Shown here: piece by piece, positions 18,920 through 26,265 of the stretch
Layout of the letters: each line of letters opens with the position of its first letter
How positions within the stretch are numbered: position 1 is the first letter of the stretch
Assembly: GCA_019638395.1 (NCBI GenBank)
Contig: JAHBTX010000001.1
Span: 620,001-684,000, forward strand
DNA length: 64,000 bases
From: Cyclobacteriaceae bacterium
GTDB taxonomy: Bacteria; Bacteroidota; Bacteroidia; Cytophagales; Cyclobacteriaceae
Direction: 5' to 3'
Position numbers and translations under genes: made by a program
Notes under the pieces: generated by a model
Database searches by the model: none
What the model was told of the DNA's origin: nothing
Seen by the model: only the letters and a program-made list of their open reading frames with translations

Positions 18920-19492
18920 TTAGCGGGTGTAACTCAACCAGTTCTCAATTATGCGGGGTCCTTCCGGAGTCATTATCGATTCCGGGTGAAACTGTAAACC
19001 TTTCACATCAAATTCGACATGGCGCAAACCCATGATCAAACCCGCTTCATTGCGGGCGGTTACTTTTATAGCTCCATTCATCGATTCCGGAACCACTGCC
19101 CACGAGTGATAATGTGTAGCTTGAAATTTTGTATTCACACCTTTGAACAAATATTCTGCCTGATCTTCGATTGTTGCCGTTGATGTAACACCATGCAACA
19201 CCTGCGGAATATTAAACAGCGATGCGCCATATACTTCCGCTATACCTTGATGCCCGAGGCAAATTCCTAAAATACTTTTGGTGGAGCCATAGGTTTTGAT
19301 AACCGCTTTCATAATGCCGGCTTCATCAGGAATGCCCGGCCCTGGTGAAAGTAAAATCTTGTCATAAGCTGCTACCGACTCAACTGGTATTTTATCGTTC
19401 CGATAAACATCGGGTGAATAGCCTAACACCCGAATGATGTGCACCAGGTTGTAGGTAAAAGAATCGTAATTATCGAGTACTAAAATCTTCAT
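18920..19492 (-). CDS. trpG: Anthranilate synthase component II (glutamine amidotransferase)
   Basis: The 190-aa class I amidotransferase supplies ammonia to TrpE. The nucleophile is in ILGICLGHQGIAE and the His/Glu pair in GLQFHPESI. ATG at 19492 (MKILVLDNYDSFTYN) is the standard N-terminus; a TTG at 19504 would add four residues and overlap trpE. In some bacteria one such subunit also serves PabB; no pab gene is here. Confidence 0.96.
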   Translation of the reverse strand: MKILVLDNYDSFTYNLVHIIRVLGYSPDVYRNDKIPVESVAAYDKILLSPGPGIPDEAGIMKAVIKTYGSTKSILGICLGHQGIAEVYGASLFNIPQVLHGVTSTATIEDQAEYLFKGVNTKFQATHYHSWAVVPESMNGAIKVTARNEAGLIMGLRHVEFDVKGLQFHPESIMTPEGPRIIENWLSYTR

Positions 19493-19500
19493 AACTATTT

Positions 19501-20889
19501 TCAAATTTTTTCAGCTAACAACACCGCCTTGCGCAAGGCTTCCAGCTTATTATTTACTTCCTGTAATTCACTCTCCGCTTTTGATTTTGATACTACACCC
19601 GCACCCGCCTGGTAAATCAATTGATTGTCTTTACTTAAAAATGTTCGAATCATAATCGCGTGGTTGAAAGAATTATCGAATCCTAAGAAACCAATAGCAC
19701 CACCGTAAAAACTCCGGCTCACATTTTCATATTGATCGATTAACTTCATGGCCATGTGTTTGGGTGCTCCTGAAAGTGTACCTGCTGGAAATGTATCCGC
19801 AGCCATTTGAACAACTGATGAATCGGTGCGCAGCGTACCCGTAACTTTTGATACCAGATGTATTACGTGCGAGTAATATTGAATTTCTTTGAATACTTCC
19901 ACATGTACCGACTCTGCATTGCGACTCATATCATTACGGGCCAAATCAACCAACATGATATGCTCGGCATTTTCTTTTTCATCGGAAGACAGGCGCTCCG
20001 CTAACTGGGCATCTTCCTGGTCGTTACCCGATCTTCGAAACGTACCGGCTATCGGATAAATGTGAGCCTTTCCATTTTTAATTTGGATTTGCGCTTCTGG
20101 CGAGGAACCAAAAAGTTTAAAATTTCCGTAATCGAAATAGAATAAATAAGGTGATGGATTGATGGAACGTAATGCCCGATAGACATTAAACTCATCGCCC
20201 TTAAAGCCGGTAACAAACCTGCGCGAAAGTACAATCTGAAATACATCGCCCCGAAAACAATGTTGTTTTCCCTGGTTTATTATTTCAAGAAATTGATCGT
20301 CTGTATAGTTCGATTGCTCTTCGTGCGTGCGGGTGAACCGAAATGTAGTTACCCGGTTATTGTTGATTAATTGTTCCAGCCGTGGAAGGGTGCTTTCATT
20401 TTGATTTGATTCCGGTTGATGTTCAAATAAAGTCATTTCATTATGAAAATGATCAACCACAATAACGTATCGGTAAAGTGAATACATCATATCCGGAATC
20501 TGTGGCCCGGCTGATTGCAGCTTTACATCTTCAAAGTATTGCACCGCATTATAAGCTATATAGCCAAACAACCCGGCATGTGGATAACGCGTTACTTTTT
20601 CTACCTGAAAAGAATTCTTAAACGCTTCAAATACTGAGATCAACTGCTTACCCTCAAGCCCCACTTGGCGGGTTGTTGCATCCAGCATGGTAATCTCTGC
20701 CGTTCCGTTGGCTGCTTTAAACGTGGCAATGGGTTCGCAACAGATAAAAGACAAACTGTTTTCGTTACCGTGATAGTCAGAGCTTTCCAACAATACACTG
20801 GCTGCAAAAACATCGCGCAGTTTCAGGTAAATGTTTACCGGTGTGATGGTATCGGCCAGTAGCTGCCGGGTAAAAGTTTTAAATCTCAT
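19501..20889 (-). CDS. trpE: Anthranilate synthase component I
   Basis: The enzyme is 462 aa from the ATG at 20889 (MRFKTFTRQLLAD). It converts chorismate to anthranilate with TrpG. The feedback motif VLLESSD (LLES) near residue 37 implies inhibition by tryptophan. The chorismate-binding core shows FQIVLSRRF, AGTLSGAPKHMAM and AGAGVVSKS. The longer open frame up to 20943 runs through the attenuator hairpin and does not look coding. First structural gene of the trp operon, 78 bp past the leader peptide stop. Confidence 0.96.
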   Translation of the reverse strand: MRFKTFTRQLLADTITPVNIYLKLRDVFAASVLLESSDYHGNENSLSFICCEPIATFKAANGTAEITMLDATTRQVGLEGKQLISVFEAFKNSFQVEKVTRYPHAGLFGYIAYNAVQYFEDVKLQSAGPQIPDMMYSLYRYVIVVDHFHNEMTLFEHQPESNQNESTLPRLEQLINNNRVTTFRFTRTHEEQSNYTDDQFLEIINQGKQHCFRGDVFQIVLSRRFVTGFKGDEFNVYRALRSINPSPYLFYFDYGNFKLFGSSPEAQIQIKNGKAHIYPIAGTFRRSGNDQEDAQLAERLSSDEKENAEHIMLVDLARNDMSRNAESVHVEVFKEIQYYSHVIHLVSKVTGTLRTDSSVVQMAADTFPAGTLSGAPKHMAMKLIDQYENVSRSFYGGAIGFLGFDNSFNHAIMIRTFLSKDNQLIYQAGAGVVSKSKAESELQEVNNKLEALRKAVLLAEKI

Positions 20890-20910
20890 TATTAAGCATT
20901 TAGTAAATAA

Positions 20911-20938
20911 GAAGGCCCACTGTGAACAGCGGGCCTTC
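20911..20938 (-). terminator. trp attenuator: terminator stem with competing antiterminator
   Basis: On the trp strand, GAAGGCCC (20938-20931) pairs with GGGCCTTC (20918-20911), with a further three pairs inside and a tetraloop. A loose U-rich run (TTATTT) follows. The inner segment GCTGTTC (20930-20924) can instead pair over 7 bp (one G-U) with GAGCAGC (20969-20963), which begins in the leader stop codon. GAGCAGC can in turn pair through GCAGC with GCTGC (21006-21002) in the Ala-Ala codons just before the Trp run. This is the 1:2, 2:3, 3:4 logic of an attenuator; pairing was judged by eye. Confidence 0.8.
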
Positions 20939-20967
20939 GGCATATTTTTATTACATAGCAGGGCTGC

Positions 20968-21024
20968 TCACCAATCGAATTTCGACTTGTGCCACCACCA
21001 TGCAGCATGTATCAATTTAATCAT
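20968..21024 (-). CDS. trpL: trp operon leader peptide
   Basis: This is an 18-codon frame, M-I-K-L-I-H-A-A-W-W-W-H-K-S-K-F-D-W, with three consecutive Trp codons and a fourth Trp as the last residue. Trp is the rarest codon class, so four in eighteen next to trpE is far beyond chance. Ribosome stalling at the TGG run when charged tRNA-Trp is scarce would favour the antiterminator. Its ATG lies only three bases after the stop codon of the THX gene, so it is probably translated from a transcript that also carries THX. Confidence 0.87.
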   Translation of the reverse strand: MIKLIHAAWWWHKSKFDW

Positions 21025-21027
21025 TTC

Positions 21028-21201
21028 TTATTCTGCTTTTTTACGACTTGGTTTCTTAGGCTTTGCTTCGGCAGTAGCGACTGTTGTTTTTTTAGAAGCA
21101 ACTCGTTTTAAACGAGCTTTAATTTTTTTACGGTTACGCGTAACACCAAACGAGCCAATGGTACGTTTACCTTTTCGTGATTTTTTATCTCCTCTTCCCA
21201 T
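21028..21201 (-). CDS. 30S ribosomal protein THX
   Basis: This 57-aa, strongly basic protein starts MGRGDKKSRKGKRTIGSFGV, the THX signature (a short N-terminal part that folds into the 30S head), followed by a Lys/Arg/Ala-rich tail. Bacteroidota THX proteins share the G(K/R)GDKK(S/T) start. A GGAGA-like stretch is inside the coding start rather than upstream. It is the first gene of the transcript that runs into the trp leader. Confidence 0.9.
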   Translation of the reverse strand: MGRGDKKSRKGKRTIGSFGVTRNRKKIKARLKRVASKKTTVATAEAKPKKPSRKKAE

Positions 21202-21223
21202 TAAGATTAGTTATTTAGAGCGG

Positions 21224-21254
21224 CAATTATAGTAAACTCTTCACTAAATACAAA
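21224..21254 (-). promoter_or_regulatory. Promoter for THX and the trp operon
   Basis: On the minus strand TTTG (21254-21251), a 19-base spacer and TATAATTG (21231-21224) match the Bacteroidota promoter with one mismatch in the -7 box. The expected transcription start near 21218 leaves about 17 bases before the THX ATG. I see no better box between THX and trpE, which supports one transcript. Confidence 0.55.
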
Positions 21255-21264
21255 TTTTTTAGTG
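21242..21264 (-). terminator. Weak hairpin after the phosphoesterase gene
   Basis: CACTAAA (21242-21248) pairs with TTTAGTG (21258-21264) directly after the stop of the upstream minus-strand gene. The stem is AT-rich and overlaps the -33 box of the THX promoter, so its role as a terminator is uncertain. Confidence 0.3.
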
Positions 21265-21266
21265 TA

Positions 21267-24200
21267 TCAAAACAGAAAGCCCAATCGGACATACGCCATA
21301 ACTGTCTCGCGGGAGCGACCTACTTCTACTGAAAGAGCCGTAAGGTTAAAGGGCGTGAACCAAACTCCACCGCCTACACCCTGATGCCAACGGACTGACT
21401 GCCCATTAAGTGCCGATGGATCCTTGCCGGAAGCATCTTTATACCATACACGACCCAGGTCGTAAAACCCAAGCACTCCATACGATGCCGGAAACAGGTA
21501 AGACTTAAAGCTTCCCAATCGAAATCGCACTTCATTGTTCACGAATAATTCTTTATCGCCATAAAAGCGAGTTTTGCGGTAGCCTCTTAATTCTGTTTTG
21601 CCATCCAGAATCTGCGCCTGATAAAACTGATAGTTGCCGGTATTAATTCCACCACCCACCCGCACAGCATAGGTTACTACTGCCGGAATGCGAAAGGATT
21701 GGTATAATGCCATGGAGGCATTAACTGCGCTAAATGTTCCGTTTGAATTGCCCAGTCCGGTCATCACCTTATTGTTTTGCTGAAAAAATACACCTCGCGT
21801 TGTTAACCGGGGATTATCTCTTCGGTCAAAACCCCAGCTAAAAGTTGCTCCAGCATAATCTTGTTTTACATCAATTATGCGCTCACTGGTTTGTTGTTCA
21901 TATTCCTGAATAAATCTAGGGCCATCTTCGGGATCAGTAGGCTCTTCAACCTGCACATGCTGGTAAACAGCACCTCCTTTTACAAAACCCCAGGCTCCAA
22001 GTTTATGTGCTATCCTAACCTCGGCCAGGTATTCGCGAAAACGCAATCGATAATACTCTATAGCATGATCTAACTCTGAGCCGGGCAAGTCATCAATTGT
22101 TTTGTCGAAAACAGTTTCATTTCCCAAACCAAAAAAATTATTAACAAAGTTGGGTGCCTTTATGTCCACATCCAACTCCAGGTTCCATTTACCCACTACT
22201 TCGGTAAAGCGGCCATCGTATTTAAAATTATACGAGCCGGTGTTGATGGCATAGCTGCCCAAAAACAAATGCTGTGTTTTGTAGGGATTTTTCCTGAATC
22301 CATAATGTGTTGCCAGAAACCCACCGCCAAAAAATAAACCATCATCAATATTAAAATTTCCATACAACAAAGGAGCAACGCGATTGTATTGAAAAGCTCT
22401 CCGGTTATATTCATTTACTTCCGGCATAACAGATGTTTTATTCTTCCATTTGCCTGAGGCCATAATACCAGTAGGTGTATCGTACAACAAATTGCCGGCA
22501 CGGGTATTCGTTTGATTATCTACTGTATCATTTCCATCCCCTCCAATCACGCGCACTTTCATGCCTTTGCTTGCACTACCAGCAATTATAACCTCATCAT
22601 TTCCTCCTAAACCATAAATGCGTATCTCGCTGGTTTCTTCAGCTATAAATAACCGCGAATAGAGCAACGCAGACTTTTCTTTCAGCTTGTTAAGCTTATA
22701 CATATCCACTTGTACATTGTCATTGGGAAAACGATTTATCTCAATTCGCTCGTTTTTATCGGTGCCAACCACATCTACTTCTTTTGCCAGAAATAAATAA
22801 TGTTGTAATGCATATTGTACTAACCGGGCTCTGCGCGATTTCAATTTTCTGATAATCTCCTGGCCATGTAAGGCTGCAATTTCTGCAGGCCATTCGTTTA
22901 TGGAGGCTTCAATCACTTCATCCGTTAACCGGCTGGTCAGGTCTTCGGCTGTTTGTACCCACACTTCTTTTGGTAATGCAGTAAGAAAACTTCTGTCGAA
23001 ATAGCGGGCATTGTACATAAAACCGGGCGGCCAGTTCAGTTCATCATCAAAACCCTGAAACTTAGGCATCGCCCACTTTCGGCTCCAAATCTTAGGAATA
23101 AGCCCTTCATTTACAAAGAACGCTTGATCACGATCGCGTGGTATCGGACGATAAATTCTTGTTTTCTTCTCTTCAAACTCTGCCCACCGCCATTGATCAT
23201 CGTGCCTGTCCCAATCGCCTATCCATAAATCAAAGATGCGGTTGCGCAGCACAAAAGCCTGATCAACAATATTATCATTGTCTTCCAGCAGTTTAGCAAG
23301 CACCTTATCGGTACTTATAATTTTTTTTGCGTTACCGAATGAATTAATAGTATTTGCACTGCCAGCAGGGCGTTCTTCGTACAGCATTAAATGGTTAGCA
23401 AACTTGCTTCTGTAATCGCCCAGGTATGCAGCATCGGGCAGGTAAACTAATTTTGGATTTGTGTGATAGATACCGGCAGCTTTGGCCAATGGCGGAACGA
23501 TTAGTGCCCCATACGGATGTGCAGCCGAAATCTGATCTTGCACTAAATCCAGGGCGAATGTTTTCCTTAAAATTTCGGGTACTGCCTTCTCAGGATATTT
23601 TTCAATTGAACGTAAGGTGTATTCGCGCCCTGCGGAGTCGGCTAACCGTAGCGACAAAGTTTGCATGCCACCTCCTAACTGCAGTATCCGCAGGCCACCG
23701 TGTTCTTTCGTTAAGTCAAGCACGGGCACATCTATTTCGGTAGCCCATTCTGCCCGGTAGTTTTTACCCAGTAACCGCTCGTGGTTTTTCCCAACGGTAT
23801 ATTGCATGCTACCCAAACTCCTTACACTGGCGGCTTGGTTTTGTGTTACCGGAGGTTCTTCTACAACCGCTACTTTACCTCCACGTGTCTTAAATTGTTC
23901 ACCAGCATCGGTATAATAAATAACATCGCTCGAACCATCCGCATAAAACGTAACCTTCACAAAGCCATTTTCTGCTGCTACATACCGGGCATAGCCTTTC
24001 TTTTTTACGGGTGTAGTTTTGCTCCCTGATCCGCTAACGATGAAATGAATACTATCTTTCTGAATATATTGAAGTGCATGATCGTGGCCACTGGCGTAAA
24101 GCGTGCCCGGATATTTCTCCAGCACTTGGCGCATCAGCCGTGCAAACTGTTTATACTGTGGATGTGCCACATCTTGAATATTACCAAATACCTTTCGATA

Positions 24201-24953
24201 TAGGGGATAAACAGACCCTACCCCAGGAAGCGGCAGGTATAAGTTTTTATTTACATTTGTTAACGGGAACAGGTGATTTTTAACTGTGCTTACGCCACCA
24301 TGCTCGCTATAGGTAAATACCGGATGATGGGCAGCTATGATTACGCGTTTATTTCTGTTTCGATGAAGCACATCCTCCAATTGTATAAAAAAAGCTTCGG
24401 CAGTTTTGGCTTCGCACGCACTATTCTCCCCTTGGGGTTTTTGCCAGGGATGCAAAAACCATTGCGAGTCTATGAGTACCAAGGTGAGTTGATCGGTAAG
24501 CGAAATTTCTTCTGGCCCGGGGCAACCACCTTGTGGCAGAAACTTTATGCGTGGGTTATGTAAAGAATCTACCCAGGCTGCTTGTTGTAAAATGTATTTC
24601 CAACCATCCGGTTTACCTTGCTTCCAATCGTGGTTGCCGGGTATAAAATAAACCGATCCGGTATGTTGCTTAATTAATTGAAGTTGTGCAAGCATTACAG
24701 CCTCATCGGCTGGGCGTAAGGGTTCGTCCGGTAAATGCATACCTTTCGGATAAATATTATCGCCCAAAAAAATAATGGTAGCAGGAACTGTGCCCGAAGC
24801 CAACTGCTCGTTCAGCACCTGTTTATAAGAAGCATTTGCCGATGATGTCAGCCCCGCATCGCCAATTAAAAATATTTCGAACGATTTTTGAGGCTGGCCA
24901 ATTAGCCAGAAGCCAGGCATTGTAAACAACAACAGCAGGTAAAAACGCTTCAT
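21267..24953 (-). CDS. Metallophosphoesterase / kinase-like / outer-membrane barrel fusion
   Basis: The protein is about 1,228 aa with a signal peptide (KRFYLLLLFTMPGFWLIG). Residues ~25-370 form a calcineurin-like phosphoesterase: LIGDAGL, FLGDNIYP, PGNHDWK, AAHHPVF and SGHDHAL are the five metal motifs. The middle (~380-800) holds DLWIGDWDRHDDQWRW (~580) followed by YRPIPRDRDQAFF, resembling the catalytic and metal sites of CotH/HipA-type kinases, and a later GGDGNDTVDN. The last ~350 residues are a beta-barrel ending in aromatic F. The ATG at 24953 is chosen over an ATG at 24974 because a perfect -7 box lies between them. The substrate is unknown. Confidence 0.82.
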   Translation of the reverse strand: MKRFYLLLLFTMPGFWLIGQPQKSFEIFLIGDAGLTSSANASYKQVLNEQLASGTVPATIIFLGDNIYPKGMHLPDEPLRPADEAVMLAQLQLIKQHTGSVYFIPGNHDWKQGKPDGWKYILQQAAWVDSLHNPRIKFLPQGGCPGPEEISLTDQLTLVLIDSQWFLHPWQKPQGENSACEAKTAEAFFIQLEDVLHRNRNKRVIIAAHHPVFTYSEHGGVSTVKNHLFPLTNVNKNLYLPLPGVGSVYPLYRKVFGNIQDVAHPQYKQFARLMRQVLEKYPGTLYASGHDHALQYIQKDSIHFIVSGSGSKTTPVKKKGYARYVAAENGFVKVTFYADGSSDVIYYTDAGEQFKTRGGKVAVVEEPPVTQNQAASVRSLGSMQYTVGKNHERLLGKNYRAEWATEIDVPVLDLTKEHGGLRILQLGGGMQTLSLRLADSAGREYTLRSIEKYPEKAVPEILRKTFALDLVQDQISAAHPYGALIVPPLAKAAGIYHTNPKLVYLPDAAYLGDYRSKFANHLMLYEERPAGSANTINSFGNAKKIISTDKVLAKLLEDNDNIVDQAFVLRNRIFDLWIGDWDRHDDQWRWAEFEEKKTRIYRPIPRDRDQAFFVNEGLIPKIWSRKWAMPKFQGFDDELNWPPGFMYNARYFDRSFLTALPKEVWVQTAEDLTSRLTDEVIEASINEWPAEIAALHGQEIIRKLKSRRARLVQYALQHYLFLAKEVDVVGTDKNERIEINRFPNDNVQVDMYKLNKLKEKSALLYSRLFIAEETSEIRIYGLGGNDEVIIAGSASKGMKVRVIGGDGNDTVDNQTNTRAGNLLYDTPTGIMASGKWKNKTSVMPEVNEYNRRAFQYNRVAPLLYGNFNIDDGLFFGGGFLATHYGFRKNPYKTQHLFLGSYAINTGSYNFKYDGRFTEVVGKWNLELDVDIKAPNFVNNFFGLGNETVFDKTIDDLPGSELDHAIEYYRLRFREYLAEVRIAHKLGAWGFVKGGAVYQHVQVEEPTDPEDGPRFIQEYEQQTSERIIDVKQDYAGATFSWGFDRRDNPRLTTRGVFFQQNNKVMTGLGNSNGTFSAVNASMALYQSFRIPAVVTYAVRVGGGINTGNYQFYQAQILDGKTELRGYRKTRFYGDKELFVNNEVRFRLGSFKSYLFPASYGVLGFYDLGRVWYKDASGKDPSALNGQSVRWHQGVGGGVWFTPFNLTALSVEVGRSRETVMAYVRLGFLF

Positions 24954-24956
24954 AAA

Positions 24957-24964
24957 CAAATATA
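24957..24964 (-). promoter_or_regulatory. -7 box just before the phosphoesterase gene
   Basis: Minus-strand TATATTTG is an exact TAnnTTTG match; the ATG (24953) follows after three bases. It supports the shorter start and implies a transcript with almost no leader. No clear -33 TTTG is seen. Confidence 0.45.
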
Positions 24965-25050
24965 GAATAGACACTTCATAAACTACTTTTCTTTTTTAGA
25001 CGTTTCAGTGGTAGATTAAATTTTAATAGATTTAAATTTTCCTACTTGTT

Positions 25051-26265
25051 ATGGGAACAGCTCTAATCCGAAAATCCAGAGAATACGCAGAGGGTATTTT
25101 TAAAAACCTGCCTGAAGGGTTTTGTTACCACTCAGCTAATCATACAGCCGAGGTTGTGAAAGCTGCAGAAGAGATTGGTCGCCATAGTAGTTTAACAGAG
25201 GATGAAATGGAAACAGTACAAATTGCAGCCTGGTTTCACGATACCGGGTATAGTACCGACTTTCTTCAGCATGAAAAAGTCTCTGCCGAAAAGGCGGGAG
25301 AACTGCTAACCGTTTGGGGTGCCACAGAAGAAAAGATTAAGGCCGTGCGCGATGCTATTGCCGCTACCAAGATGCCGCAGCGGCCGGTAAATCTGGTTGA
25401 CAAAGTACTTTGCGATGCAGACTTGTATCACCTCTCTACCGATCAATGCGAAAAGTTTAGCAATCTGTTGCGACAGGAAATGGAGACCGTAAAAGACATA
25501 AAGTTTACGGAAGAAGAATGGCTTCGGTTTAATATACAATTTTTAAAAACACACACCTACTTTACACCCTATGGCCGAACTGTATTAGAAGACCGCAAGA
25601 AAAAGAATATTAAAAAACTTAAAAAGAAACTGAAGCCTGAACAAGATACCGATTATGTAAAGGAACTGGAGAATGATCTCAATAAACTTCACACTAAACT
25701 CAATAAAAAATCAAACCCCGACCGCGGTATTGAAACAATGTTTCGTATTGCATCTGAAAACCATACTACTCTTAGTGGTATGGCCGATACGAAATCTAAC
25801 ATCATGATCTCCATCAACTCTATTATTCTATCGGTAATTGTAACCGTTCTTTTCAGAAAGCTGGAAGAGTTTCCGGCTCTTTTAATACCAACACTACTCT
25901 TAGTAGTTACTTGCCTTACCACCATTGTGTTTGCCATTCTGGCTACCCGACCAAACGTATCATCGGGCAAATTCACGCAGGAAGACATTAAAGAGAAAAG
26001 AACCAACTTGCTGTTTTTTGGCAACTTTCACGGTATGGAGCTTTCCAACTACGAGTGGGGTATGCGCGAGATGATGAAAGATTCAGATTACCTGTACAGT
26101 AGTTTGATGAAAGATTTGTACTTCAACGGAAAAGTGTTGGCTCGTAAATACAAACTACTGCGAATTGCCTATAGTGTTTTTATGTTTGGGTTTGTTACTT
26201 CCATACTGGCGTTTATAGTAGCTATGCTTATGTTTTACTACCCCCTGCACCAATTGTTTTCTTAA
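25051..26265 (+). CDS. HD-domain protein with Pycsar-effector-like membrane domain
   Basis: The 404-aa protein has an HD phosphohydrolase domain (residues ~10-190; His31, His63-Asp64 in WFHDTGY, Asp124 in LCDADLYHL). A lysine-rich charged linker (~190-225) follows, then a C-terminal membrane domain. That domain has GMADTKSNIMISINSII leading into TM1 (~250-270), TM2 (~275-297) and TM3 (~375-400). It matches the family named for the Pycsar effector PycTM (formerly DUF5706). HD domains often hydrolyse nucleotides or cyclic nucleotides. The stop overlaps by four bases the stop of a convergent nucleotidyl cyclase gene. Whether this is defence or housekeeping signalling is open. Confidence 0.8.
   Translation: MGTALIRKSREYAEGIFKNLPEGFCYHSANHTAEVVKAAEEIGRHSSLTEDEMETVQIAAWFHDTGYSTDFLQHEKVSAEKAGELLTVWGATEEKIKAVRDAIAATKMPQRPVNLVDKVLCDADLYHLSTDQCEKFSNLLRQEMETVKDIKFTEEEWLRFNIQFLKTHTYFTPYGRTVLEDRKKKNIKKLKKKLKPEQDTDYVKELENDLNKLHTKLNKKSNPDRGIETMFRIASENHTTLSGMADTKSNIMISINSIILSVIVTVLFRKLEEFPALLIPTLLLVVTCLTTIVFAILATRPNVSSGKFTQEDIKEKRTNLLFFGNFHGMELSNYEWGMREMMKDSDYLYSSLMKDLYFNGKVLARKYKLLRIAYSVFMFGFVTSILAFIVAMLMFYYPLHQLFS

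Noticed and set aside
20831-21232. A 133-codon plus-strand ORF across the start of trpE, the trp leader and THX
   Set aside because: It is antisense to THX, the leader and trpE, all of which have strong signatures; no family is visible in the plus-strand product.
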